Source of the DNA: Pseudoalteromonas luteoviolacea B = ATCC 29581
GTDB taxonomy: Bacteria; Pseudomonadota; Gammaproteobacteria; Enterobacterales; Alteromonadaceae
Assembly: GCA_000333235.1 (NCBI GenBank)
Contig: CAPN01000051.1
Location: 868,001 to 932,000, forward strand
Direction of reading: 5' to 3'
Length of the DNA stretch: 64,000 bases
Below the pieces are notes generated by a model, which ran no database searches, was not told the origin of the DNA, and saw only the letters and a list, made by a program, of their open reading frames with translations. The position numbers and the translations under genes were made by a program. This document shows positions 45,578-53,421 of this stretch, in pieces (position 1 is the first letter of the stretch; each line of letters opens with the position of its first letter).

Positions 45578-46330
45578 TTATTGTGTGTTTTTTGTCACAA
45601 CTACGCCAAGCTCAGTAAAATTTTTTATTATTTGAGCGGCACCACTTTGCAATTGCTCATGGGTAAACTGTTGAAATTGCGAAGCTAATAACTCAACATG
45701 CTGGCTAAGTGTTAATTCCGGTTGCTGGTTAATCTGATCCAGTAAAATGGCTGTTAATGCATTTATTTGAACAAACTGCACATCGTCATTGCGATCACGA
45801 TAAACCACAAAGTAATAACGCTCACTGCTTGGTGATTGCGGTTGGTTATCCGGCTTTATTTGGTGCACCGGAAAAGCGTAACTCACCACATTGGATAGCA
45901 CCGACAAACATAACGTTGCACTCGCTAATTGTTCACTCTCTATTACTTGCTCATCAGTATCTTCATGGCGAATTGCGACGACTAATTCCATCCATTCATA
46001 ATGAGCTAACTCCAGCATAAAAGGTGGATCATCTTGCGCTAATTCATAGGTGGAACTTAAGTAAGTTAAAAATTCTTGCGCAATATCGAGAAAATAGGGC
46101 GAATGGCACGCATGATTTACAAAAAATTTTCGCACCAATTTTTGCCATTGTTCTGACTTGTAGAGACTTTTCAGTACCGGAAAACCCGATGACACAAACC
46201 CAAGGACGTTATTATAAAAAAGCTCCTGATACACTTTTAGACGGCGAACTTCAATGTTTGGAAACGCCTCTGCATGGCGTTTCGGATCACGGATCCCATT
46301 GGCGAAGTCACGTTGGATCTTTTCAAGCAT
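45578..46330 (-). CDS. hvfC: DUF2063 protein, HvfC-like RiPP partner of the MNIO enzyme
   Basis: The product has 250 aa. The N-terminal DUF2063 domain (about 1-95; RRLKVYQELFYNNVLGFVSSGFPVL) is followed by a helical C-terminal part. In related clusters this protein recognises the precursor leader and delivers it to the DUF692 (MNIO) enzyme. It begins right after the MNIO stop (TAAATG), with GGAGAG inside the previous gene, so translation is coupled. The symbol is by analogy with Haemophilus hvfABC. Confidence 0.88.
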   Translation of the reverse strand: MLEKIQRDFANGIRDPKRHAEAFPNIEVRRLKVYQELFYNNVLGFVSSGFPVLKSLYKSEQWQKLVRKFFVNHACHSPYFLDIAQEFLTYLSSTYELAQDDPPFMLELAHYEWMELVVAIRHEDTDEQVIESEQLASATLCLSVLSNVVSYAFPVHQIKPDNQPQSPSSERYYFVVYRDRNDDVQFVQINALTAILLDQINQQPELTLSQHVELLASQFQQFTHEQLQSGAAQIIKNFTELGVVVTKNTQ

Positions 46331-47167
46331 TTAGTTGCTCTCCACCATCGATTTACCTCGCAAGGCCTGTAGAGTTGAAATGGATTTAAGTTCTGTCACT
46401 AACTCAGACATAGGTGGAATATTAAAATCTCGCTCTAACAAAGTTGGAAACACACCATGATGCGCGTACGCTTCGTGCAATAGATCCCAAACCGGATCAG
46501 CTACGTCACTGCCATGGGTATCAATAATTAAATCGTGTGCTTCGTTATAATGGCCGGCAATATGACCGTAAGCAATACGCTCGGTTGGCAATGCTTTTAG
46601 AAATTCACGTGCATCGTATTGGTGATTAATGGAATTCACATAAATATTGTTGACATCAAGTAACAATTTACAATCGGACTCTTCTAACACCGCAAGGGTA
46701 AAGTCGAGTTCAGATAGCGCTTGACCGGGTGCACAATAGTAGGACACATTTTCCATCACAATGTGTTGTTCAAGGATATCTTGAACTTGTCGAATACGCG
46801 CTGCCGTATGTTTAACGGCTTCTTCAGTAAACGGGATCGGCATTAAGTCGTACATATGCCCATCGGCCGAACAATAACTCAAATGCTCCGAATAAAGCCG
46901 AATATTGTACTTTTTAAGGAAGACTTTGAGATCGGCTAAAAACGTTAAATCGAGTGGATCATAACTCCCAATACTTAACGATAGACCATGACACACAAAT
47001 GGCTTGCGCTCTGCATGATAGGCAAGTTGTTTGGCAAATTTACCACCCAGCTTCATCCAATTTTCAGGGGCGATTTCAAAAAAATCGATTTGTTCTGGCA
47101 CATGTTCGTTCAGCTCATCGAGCATATCGCGACGAAACCCAAGTCCTACTTGCCCAAAATACGACAT
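46331..47167 (-). CDS. hvfB: DUF692 multinuclear iron oxidase (MNIO), HvfB-like
   Basis: A TIM-barrel iron enzyme that oxidatively modifies Cys residues of a precursor peptide. The product has 278 aa starting MSYFGQVGLGFRRDM. Likely iron ligands lie in FFEIAPENWM, VCHGLSLSIGS, YSEHLSYCS, MENVSYY, LLDVNNIYVN, YGHIAGHYN and DTHGSDVADPVW, all usual for the family. GGAGTG before the ATG at 47167 is preferred to an upstream GTG at 47191. Located between the EGKCG precursor and the DUF2063 partner. Confidence 0.92.
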   Translation of the reverse strand: MSYFGQVGLGFRRDMLDELNEHVPEQIDFFEIAPENWMKLGGKFAKQLAYHAERKPFVCHGLSLSIGSYDPLDLTFLADLKVFLKKYNIRLYSEHLSYCSADGHMYDLMPIPFTEEAVKHTAARIRQVQDILEQHIVMENVSYYCAPGQALSELDFTLAVLEESDCKLLLDVNNIYVNSINHQYDAREFLKALPTERIAYGHIAGHYNEAHDLIIDTHGSDVADPVWDLLHEAYAHHGVFPTLLERDFNIPPMSELVTELKSISTLQALRGKSMVESN

Positions 47168-47249
47168 GAGCACTCCTATTCTTAGACTCACCTAACGTTT
47201 TAGAATCGCTTTTTCAAAAAAGTGATACATAGTTAATTTAGTTTTATAC

Positions 47250-47294
47250 AAAAAAATAGTCGAGTGCACTGCGCAAAGGGTAACGCAGTACACT
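47250..47294 (-). terminator. Hairpin between the precursor and MNIO genes (attenuator)
   Basis: Minus strand: an 11-bp stem AGTGTACTGCG / CGCAGTGCACT (one T-G wobble) with a 10-base loop, then six bases and a T7 run. It lies inside the cluster, so it would let the precursor be made in excess of the enzymes. Confidence 0.75.
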
Positions 47295-47320
47295 TTTCAA
47301 CCTTGATGATTTAACTAAAT

Positions 47321-47800
47321 TTAGTTAGCACCACCGCACTTACCTTCATTTTTGGCTTTATGGTCAGCGCCACATTTTGCTTCTTTCTTCGCTTTATGAT
47401 CGCCACCACACTTTCCTTCTCCGCATTTTCCTTCTTTTTCGGCTTTCTTATCGGCGCCACACTTACCTTCTCCGCATTTTCCTTCTTTTTCGGCTTTCTT
47501 ATCGGCGCCACACTTACCTTCGCCGCATTTTCCTTCGCCGCATTTGCCTTCTTTCTTCCCTTTTTCTTCGCCTTTATGTTTTCCTTTTTCGTGCCCCTTA
47601 TGCTCGCCTTTATTTTCGTCCTTTTTCTCGCCGCATTTCCCCTCACCACACTTACCTTCGTGAGCGTCAAGTTGGTAGCCTGCAGTCATCATTTCCATTG
47701 AAAATGGATTTGCATGAGCAGTGGTACTTGCCAGACTTGCTGAGCCAACAACTACTGCGCCAAGTGTTAATGCAATAGAACTCTTTTTAATGCTATTCAT
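47321..47800 (-). CDS. hvfA: EGKCG-repeat precursor peptide, HvfA-like (MNIO-modified RiPP)
   Basis: The product has 159 aa, with a Sec signal peptide (about 1-30, AHA at the end), a short conserved segment (PFSMEMMTAGYQL), then a Lys/Glu/Gly-rich low-complexity domain. Eleven cysteines lie at 51, 56, 87, 92, 97, 109, 114, 126, 131, 143 and 155: ten in EGKCG and one in EAKCG. In the Haemophilus oxazolin and bufferin-type systems such Cys are converted by MNIO enzymes to oxazolone-thioamide or thiooxazole groups that bind copper. The next genes encode the enzyme and its partner. Modification and copper binding here are inferred. Confidence 0.9.
   Translation of the reverse strand: MNSIKKSSIALTLGAVVVGSASLASTTAHANPFSMEMMTAGYQLDAHEGKCGEGKCGEKKDENKGEHKGHEKGKHKGEEKGKKEGKCGEGKCGEGKCGADKKAEKEGKCGEGKCGADKKAEKEGKCGEGKCGGDHKAKKEAKCGADHKAKNEGKCGGAN
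47415..47516. repeat. Two perfect 51-bp tandem repeats within hvfA
   Basis: Bases 47415-47465 and 47466-47516 are identical. Each encodes a 17-residue block with two EGKCG motifs and the spacer ADKKAEK. Degenerate copies continue on both sides, so the motif array has grown by in-frame duplication. Confidence 0.9.
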
Positions 47801-47936
47801 GGTTATTCTCTCTGTGTGTGAAAAACGATTCTCTTAATAGACCTTGGTAGTCGAAAACATCTTTCAAAAAAATTTACATACAAATTCGTGCTGTGCTCCG
47901 GTAAACTACGCGTCCTTTAACCGATACCAAACTGCA

Positions 47937-48893
47937 ATGAAGATAACATTAGCACCGATGGAAGGCGTGGTCGACTTTCACATGAGAAAATTACTCACCA
48001 AATTAGGTGGTTATGACTTATGCGTGACTGAATTTGTTCGCGTTGTTGACATCACGTTGTCACGTAAAGGATTTCTTCGTTATTGCCCAGAACTATTAGA
48101 AGGTGGATTCACCGCGTCTGGGACACCTGTTCGTGTGCAGCTTTTAGGTCAGCACCCCAAAGTACTCGCGGATAACGCCGTAAAAGCGATAAAACTTGGT
48201 AGCCATGGTATCGATCTAAACTTTGGTTGTCCGGCAAAAACCGTCAATAAAAGCAAAGGCGGTGCGGTGCTATTAAAAGAACCCGAAAAAATTTTTGAAA
48301 TTGTTCATGCCGTCCGCCAAGCCGTTCCTGCAGAGCATGATGTGAGTGCTAAAATTCGTTTAGGGTACGATGATGACAGTCTCAGCTTAGAGATAGCGGA
48401 TGCAATCGAAAAGGCAGGTGCATCATCGGTTGCAATACACGCCAGAACGAAACGTGATGGCTATAATCCACCTGCTTATTGGGAAAAGATCCCCACTCTC
48501 AAATCTAGACTTTCTATGCCGGTTGTCGCGAATGGTGAAATCTGGACGGTAGAAGACGCGTTTTTATGTCAAACTCGCAGTCAATGTCGCGATATTATGA
48601 TTGGTCGTGGTGCACTCGCAAGGCCTGATCTTGCAGCACATATTAAAGCCACTTTGAATGACCAAACCCATGAGCCGATTACCTGGCAAGATATAGTCAG
48701 CCACATCATTGAATCCAGTAGAGCGCTTTCAAAGACTCATACTCCTCATTACTTTTCTTCACGCATGAAGCAATGGTTGGTATTTTTAAAACGTCAGTAC
48801 CCGCAAGCATTATCTCTATTTAGCACAATTCGTACATTGCATAGTCAAGAAGAAGTTTTAAGAGCTCTACATGCTGAACTCGAAGCGTATTAG
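47937..48893 (+). CDS. dusC: tRNA-dihydrouridine(16) synthase
   Basis: An FMN enzyme reducing U16 in tRNA. The product has 318 aa starting MKITLAPMEGVVD. The DusC-type segments CVTEFVRVVD, VQLLGQHP and DLNFGCPAKTVNKSKGGA (with catalytic Cys) are present, then IHARTKRDGY and MIGRGALARPDL. Length and sequence resemble E. coli DusC more than DusA or DusB. The frame is open from 47844, but the family N-terminus sets the ATG at 47937. It is divergent from hvfA. Confidence 0.95.
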   Translation: MKITLAPMEGVVDFHMRKLLTKLGGYDLCVTEFVRVVDITLSRKGFLRYCPELLEGGFTASGTPVRVQLLGQHPKVLADNAVKAIKLGSHGIDLNFGCPAKTVNKSKGGAVLLKEPEKIFEIVHAVRQAVPAEHDVSAKIRLGYDDDSLSLEIADAIEKAGASSVAIHARTKRDGYNPPAYWEKIPTLKSRLSMPVVANGEIWTVEDAFLCQTRSQCRDIMIGRGALARPDLAAHIKATLNDQTHEPITWQDIVSHIIESSRALSKTHTPHYFSSRMKQWLVFLKRQYPQALSLFSTIRTLHSQEEVLRALHAELEAY

Positions 48894-49060
48894 CAAAACT
48901 TTAAACTTTGGTTGCAAAGTCGAGTTGCGTTAGCGCTTTTACTACTAGTAGCTTCAACTTATATGAGTTCAAGGCAGCGCAGAGCAACTGTCAAATCCCA
49001 ATCACCTTGGGAGCCTTTATATCTTTGGCTGTGAATAATTAGAGATAAGTAACGTTTGAC

Positions 49061-49101
49061 TTGATTCAAATCATGGCAGTCTAGCCATGTTCTTTCATAA
49101 T
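49061..49101 (+). promoter_or_regulatory. FNR-type class II promoter of the dksA-like gene
   Basis: TTGATTCAAATCAT (49061-49074) matches TTGAT-N4-ATCAA at nine of ten positions. A -10 element CATAAT (49096-49101) follows after 21 bases, which puts the site at about -41, the class II activation position. The gene starts 22 bases after the -10. Confidence 0.7.
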
Positions 49102-49123
49102 GAATGCTCATAGGAGAGCTAAC

Positions 49124-49480
49124 ATGAATGAGAATCAGACGTTAATTTTTAAACGCAAGTTGGAGCTGGAGTTAGACTCCTTAAGAAACGCGTTTTTGAG
49201 CGAACTAAAACGCTCTAATAATGTATTTATGGCTTCATTAGTCGATCGTTTGGAAGCAGCTTCACCAACCGAGTGGCTAGATTTAGCAGCAGACAGCATT
49301 AGTCCAGAACATTTACCACGTTACCATAGACTTGTAGAACTTGAAGCGGCTTTATGCCAAATCGACATTGGCCAATTTGGTTTTTGCTGTGATTGCGAAC
49401 AAGAAATCGATCTTGATTCATTACAACACGACCCTGCTACCCAACGCTGTATCTCATGTCGAACGAAAAAGGCCAGTTAA
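49124..49480 (+). CDS. TraR/DksA-like C4 zinc-finger protein
   Basis: The product has 118 aa. An N-terminal helical pair (about 1-75, with a DLAADS tip resembling the DksA acidic tip) is followed by a zinc finger CCDCEQEIDLDSLQHDPATQRCISC (CxxC-type pairs). Shorter than DksA (151 aa) and close to the YbiI/TraR size range. It probably binds in the RNA polymerase secondary channel. AGGAG precedes the ATG at 49124. The FNR-type promoter suggests induction at low oxygen. Confidence 0.85.
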   Translation: MNENQTLIFKRKLELELDSLRNAFLSELKRSNNVFMASLVDRLEAASPTEWLDLAADSISPEHLPRYHRLVELEAALCQIDIGQFGFCCDCEQEIDLDSLQHDPATQRCISCRTKKAS

Positions 49481-49491
49481 CTGGCCTTTTT
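49466..49491. terminator. Bidirectional terminator overlapping the dksA-like stop codon
   Basis: AAAAAGGCCAG and CTGGCCTTTTT pair around TTAA. The stop codon TAA (49478-49480) lies in the loop. Confidence 0.9.
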
Positions 49492-49524
49492 CAGAAATTA
49501 TGACGCTAAATACGCTTTTTCAAC

Positions 49525-50514
49525 TTAGGTTTTATGCCAAAACACAAATACGGTCGCAGGGTACATACCTATTTGGTCAATAATTTTCAGCGCGACTTGC
49601 TCATCGTAATCACTAAAACGAGAAGCTAAAAACTGCTGTGCAAGAGCTCTATTCCAACCTTGATAATGAATACCGACATCAAGATGCATTAAGGTTAACC
49701 AAAATGCGCGTTCATTATTATTAAATTCTATCGAACATTGCTGTGAGGTTAGCACTGGATTTAAATAGTCAAATTGCCAATCTAATCCTTCTACGAGCTT
49801 ACATTGCGACGAAAGTGTTTGTAATACAAGCGGTGAGTCGACATCATTAAAACGCATTGCCAGCATTTTGCTAGGGCTACCATCTGCATGCTTTGTCGTC
49901 ACTTGTTGCATCCACTCTAATGGCGTTTTGACATCACTCGAAAAATAATTCAATTTACTTTGATACCATTCACTGCCATTTGGAAATTGGTCTAGGCCAT
50001 TTCGGGTTCTCGGTTCATAGTCACTCAAATAACTCAATAGACTATTTGCTTCTGAGCCATTCTGCACTTCAAGAGTTAAGAAACGCACTAAAGTGTCTAA
50101 TTCAAGGCGGGTGAGCTTAATCTTACTTTCTTGCGCCGCTTTTAAGCGAGTTAAGACTAAATTAAACCACTGACCTTTACGTTCCTTTGTTTGCAAAGAT
50201 AACTGTTTTGCAATATCACTTTGAATTAGCCACGGTAAATATCGCTGAGGAAAACGCTCGTCAATGATCAAATAATCCAGTTCGTTGGTGTGCTGAATTG
50301 AACGTAATTCTTGATACAATGCATGACGTTTTGCTAGGTATTCATCTGAAAAAGGTAAATAGCTGTGTGCGCTACTGATTTGATTTGACTCTTTTAACCA
50401 ACTATTTAGTGAAACGAGTTCACGATAAACATCGTCAAAAGGTCTCGATGGTTGTTGCTCACCGCATCCCGCTAAAACCAGTACAACACTCAACACCGAC
50501 GCTATTTTTCTCAC
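49525..50514 (-). CDS. Putative lipoprotein, unknown function
   Basis: The product has 329 aa with a lipoprotein signal (lipobox LAGC, Cys17), so probably anchored in the inner or outer membrane on the periplasmic side. The mature part is helical and soluble. A segment near residue 175 (GLDQFPNGSEWYQSKLNYF) loosely resembles the PNG-x-x-W/Y-Y motif of DUF885 proteins, but I could not confirm the assignment. A terminator pair frames it, so it is a single-gene unit. Confidence 0.75.
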   Translation of the reverse strand: MRKIASVLSVVLVLAGCGEQQPSRPFDDVYRELVSLNSWLKESNQISSAHSYLPFSDEYLAKRHALYQELRSIQHTNELDYLIIDERFPQRYLPWLIQSDIAKQLSLQTKERKGQWFNLVLTRLKAAQESKIKLTRLELDTLVRFLTLEVQNGSEANSLLSYLSDYEPRTRNGLDQFPNGSEWYQSKLNYFSSDVKTPLEWMQQVTTKHADGSPSKMLAMRFNDVDSPLVLQTLSSQCKLVEGLDWQFDYLNPVLTSQQCSIEFNNNERAFWLTLMHLDVGIHYQGWNRALAQQFLASRFSDYDEQVALKIIDQIGMYPATVFVFWHKT

Positions 50515-50547
50515 GAGTTACTACCTTTAATTCGCATTCTATAAAAC

Positions 50548-50573
50548 AAAAAAGCCCCTAACGGGGCTTTTTT
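50548..50573 (-). terminator. Terminator of the TonB2 operon
   Basis: Minus strand: AAAAGCCCC-GTTA-GGGGCTTTT with further T residues, 12 bases after the TPR gene stop. Confidence 0.92.
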
Positions 50574-50584
50574 AAAACCTTAAA

Positions 50585-51850
50585 TTACTTTAAGGATACA
50601 CCTTTACGCTGTGCTTTATCTTTAATAAAGCTTGCCCAGCTTTTAGCAAATTTTGCTGTTGAAGGATCGTCTTGCGCTTTTACGATTGCATCGTACGCTT
50701 GCTTATACTTTTCTTGGTAAAGATAAGCTTCAGCCAAAGAACTATAGATAGAGCCTTTTTTATCAGAACCTAATTCAAGTGCTTTGTTTAAGCGTTCAAT
50801 CGCCGCAGGATAATTCTGTAACTCAACAAGCAACGAACCAGCTCTACGGTAAAGATCCGCATCGTTATCAAACGCCGCCGCTTCTTCATAGTATTTAGCT
50901 GCTTCTTTAATGTGTTTCGCTGCATGATAGTAACTTGCAAGCGCTGACACATTCTGTTTATTACGTTTTACTTTATCTGCTTTGATAAATTTTTCGTAAT
51001 AAACCGCTGCTTTGTAAGGCACATCAACGAGTGAATAAAAACTCGCTAGTACTTTATAGTCAGTTTCAGATTCGATATAGCCCTTGTCGTACGCTACTTG
51101 CATGGTTGTTAAGCCCTTACTGAACTCTTCAGTTTGCATGTAGAAACGACCAAGGTTAGTCCATACTTTTGGATCTGCTGGGAATACTTTCACCATAGTT
51201 TCTGCAACAGACACTAGGTTTTTGTATTGCTTCAGTTCAAAGTATGCACCAACTTTAAGTTGGTAGTAATCCTTAACTGGCTTCTCTTTGCTCATCGCAA
51301 TTGCTTTGTCAGCGTTCACAATTACTTGGTTGTAATTTTGCAGCTGAAAATACGAGTTTGCTAAGAGAGCATATACTTTTGCATCTTCTTCACCAGTGAA
51401 GTCCATCCAGTTTGTATATGCTTTAATCGCGTCTTGGAAACGCTCTTGGCTAGAAAGAAGGTCACCGTACAATTTCATTGTGTCGGCTTGATCTTTAAAG
51501 TTTAGAGCGTCTGGTTTGATGGCTAACTCAATGTATTTGAGCGCATCTTTCATCTTCTCTTTTTGTGCCAAAAGCTGACCTAAATAACGATTCACTGTCG
51601 CTGCATCGTAGTCATCAGAGGCTTCGATTTCACGGAGTATCGCTATTGCTTCGTCGACTTTATCTTCGTTGTAAAGCTCAAACGCTTTAACTACTTTCTT
51701 ACCAACGCGCTCACCCATGATCTTGGTTTTCGCTTTTTTACGCTTTTCAATTTCAGCGTAGTTTGGCGCAGCAACCGCTGGTGCAGTTAAAGCTGCACCT
51801 GAGATCGATAGAAGAAGAGCAAGAGCTGTTGCTTTAGATAAATGCTTCAT
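50585..51850 (-). CDS. TPR-repeat periplasmic protein of the TonB2 operon
   Basis: The product has 421 aa from the ATG at 51850: signal peptide (about 1-28, ending PAVA), then a series of tetratricopeptide repeats (for example VNRYLGQLLAQKEKMKDALKYIELAI, VYALLANSYFQLQNYNQVIVNADKAI, IYSSLAEAYLYQEKYKQAYDAI). GGAGGC lies just before this ATG; a frame opening six codons earlier is less likely. It is the last gene of the module and matches the TPR protein of Vibrio TonB2 operons, thought to assist energy transfer. Exact role unknown. Confidence 0.88.
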   Translation of the reverse strand: MKHLSKATALALLLSISGAALTAPAVAAPNYAEIEKRKKAKTKIMGERVGKKVVKAFELYNEDKVDEAIAILREIEASDDYDAATVNRYLGQLLAQKEKMKDALKYIELAIKPDALNFKDQADTMKLYGDLLSSQERFQDAIKAYTNWMDFTGEEDAKVYALLANSYFQLQNYNQVIVNADKAIAMSKEKPVKDYYQLKVGAYFELKQYKNLVSVAETMVKVFPADPKVWTNLGRFYMQTEEFSKGLTTMQVAYDKGYIESETDYKVLASFYSLVDVPYKAAVYYEKFIKADKVKRNKQNVSALASYYHAAKHIKEAAKYYEEAAAFDNDADLYRRAGSLLVELQNYPAAIERLNKALELGSDKKGSIYSSLAEAYLYQEKYKQAYDAIVKAQDDPSTAKFAKSWASFIKDKAQRKGVSLK

Positions 51851-51860
51851 ACTTGCCTCC

Positions 51861-52478
51861 TTAGCCACCTTGGTTAAGTTTAAAGTCTAGTTGAACTTGG
51901 ATACCAGGTTGTTTAACCGGTTTACCATCTTCAACTTTCGGTCTGTACTTCCACTTACGAAGCGCACGGATCGCTTCACGGTCGAAAATACGTTTTGGTT
52001 CAGCGTCGATGACTTCTACGTCTTCAACACCACCAAGTTCATTAATGGTGAATGAAAGCTGTACCCAACCTTCTTTACCATCGCGAGCTGCTTCGATCGG
52101 GTACTTAGGTTCAATACGAACGATAGGTGTTGCGTCACCATCACGTCCGAAAGCACCAGGACCACTTATCCCGCTTGCGCTACCACCGATATTAATTGAT
52201 CCCATGTTGAAGCTAAGCGCTCCAGGTGTAGGATCAGCGTTGTCAGGTTGAGGCGGCTGCGGTTTAGGCGGCTGCTTTGGTGGAGGAGGCGGCGGCGGTG
52301 GTACCCGCTTCCGCTCCTGCACATCTGATTCAGGCGGATTCGTCAAAATTTCGACTACAATTTGTTCTTTGTTATCCTGCGCACGATCAGCTCCACCGGA
52401 GATGAGGTACGCCATGAAGAAGAACAAGCCGAAAGTAACTGCCCCACCTGTCAAAAGTGAAAACAGAAAACGAATCAT
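51861..52478 (-). CDS. tonB: TonB energy transducer
   Basis: The product has 205 aa: one N-terminal transmembrane helix (about 1-27, FLFSLLTGGAVTFGLFFFMAY), a Pro-rich segment (PPPPPPPPKQPPKP, about 59-75), and the TonB C-terminal domain (VRIEPKYPIEAARDGKEGWVQLSFTI, then ALRKWKYRPKVEDGKPV). The short length and the operon place it in the TonB2 class. The start overlaps the exbD stop (TAATG). It can energise the receptor at 12.9-15.9 kb. Confidence 0.95.
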   Translation of the reverse strand: MIRFLFSLLTGGAVTFGLFFFMAYLISGGADRAQDNKEQIVVEILTNPPESDVQERKRVPPPPPPPPKQPPKPQPPQPDNADPTPGALSFNMGSINIGGSASGISGPGAFGRDGDATPIVRIEPKYPIEAARDGKEGWVQLSFTINELGGVEDVEVIDAEPKRIFDREAIRALRKWKYRPKVEDGKPVKQPGIQVQLDFKLNQGG

Positions 52479-52882
52479 TACTTATCTCCAGCAATTGAAA
52501 TCTTGAGATTGTCGCCTGTGGCCTTAATTTGGTCCATTACTTTAACAACAACACCGTGCTTCGCTTCTTTATCCGCTTGGATAATGACTGTTTCAGTCGG
52601 TTGCTCAGCAAGGATGCTTTCTAAGTTTGCACTTACGCGCTCAACATCCACTTGACGCTTATCCATCCAAATCTCACCGTTACCACGGATCGCGATAAAG
52701 ATGTTCGCGTTTTTAGTGTTAGTTGCTTGAGCAGCCTTAGGCTTATTCACTTCAATACCTGCTTCTTTAACGAACGATGTAGTTACGATAAAGAATATAA
52801 GCATGATGAATACGATGTCTAGCATCGGCGTCATATCGACTGCTGCTTCTTCTTCTCCACGAAAACGTTGTTTACGTGCCAT
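52478..52882 (-). CDS. exbD: Biopolymer transporter ExbD
   Basis: The product has 134 aa with one transmembrane helix (about 17-41, DMTPMLDIVFIMLIFFIVTTSF) that carries the conserved proton-channel Asp22 (MLDIVF), then a periplasmic domain. It forms the proton-driven motor with the ExbB protein encoded 14 bases upstream. Confidence 0.95.
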   Translation of the reverse strand: MARKQRFRGEEEAAVDMTPMLDIVFIMLIFFIVTTSFVKEAGIEVNKPKAAQATNTKNANIFIAIRGNGEIWMDKRQVDVERVSANLESILAEQPTETVIIQADKEAKHGVVVKVMDQIKATGDNLKISIAGDK

Positions 52883-52896
52883 AAAATTATCTCTCT

Positions 52897-53421
52897 CTAG
52901 TGATGTGGCAAACTATCTACTAGTTTTTCTTTTGCCATTTTCGCTCTTGCTTCAAGGCGAGTGCTAAAGAAAACACCAGATAGTGCCGCAACCATTCCAG
53001 CCATCGTTGGTATCGTCGCCATTGAAATACCAGCTGCCATCATACGTGCGTTACCAGTACCTTGTGCAGCCATAACCTCGAACACCGAGATCATACCTGT
53101 TACTGTACCGAGTAAGCCGATTAGAGGACAAATCGCAACCAATGTTTTGATAATCAACATGCGCTCATCTAATTTTTCAGACGCTTCAGAAATCCATGCT
53201 TCGCGGATTCTGTGTGCGTACCAAGACGTAGTATCTTGACGGGCGTCCCACCTAGCGACAATTTCCTTATGCATTTTAGGAAAATCGCCTAGTAGGAACC
53301 AATAGCGCTCAATCATTAATACCCACATAAGAAAGAGTGCTATCGCGACCACGTACAATACATTGCCGCCTGTAGCAACAAAATCCCTGATAGATTCCCA
53401 GATCTCCATCAGGACTAACAT
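52897..53421 (-). CDS. exbB: Biopolymer transporter ExbB
   Basis: The product has 174 aa with three transmembrane helices (about 18-38, 92-115, 128-150) and the MotA/TolQ/ExbB signature in LVAICPLIGLLGTVTGMISVFEVM. The short form is typical of ExbB2. Its ATG overlaps the upstream stop (TAATG), with AGGAGAG before it. Confidence 0.94.
   Translation of the reverse strand: MLVLMEIWESIRDFVATGGNVLYVVAIALFLMWVLMIERYWFLLGDFPKMHKEIVARWDARQDTTSWYAHRIREAWISEASEKLDERMLIIKTLVAICPLIGLLGTVTGMISVFEVMAAQGTGNARMMAAGISMATIPTMAGMVAALSGVFFSTRLEARAKMAKEKLVDSLPHH

Noticed and set aside
47311..47778. Long reading frames in the other frames of hvfA, on both strands
   Set aside because: They arise from the low-complexity repeat. 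The true frame has a signal peptide, EGKCG motifs and neighbours that fit.
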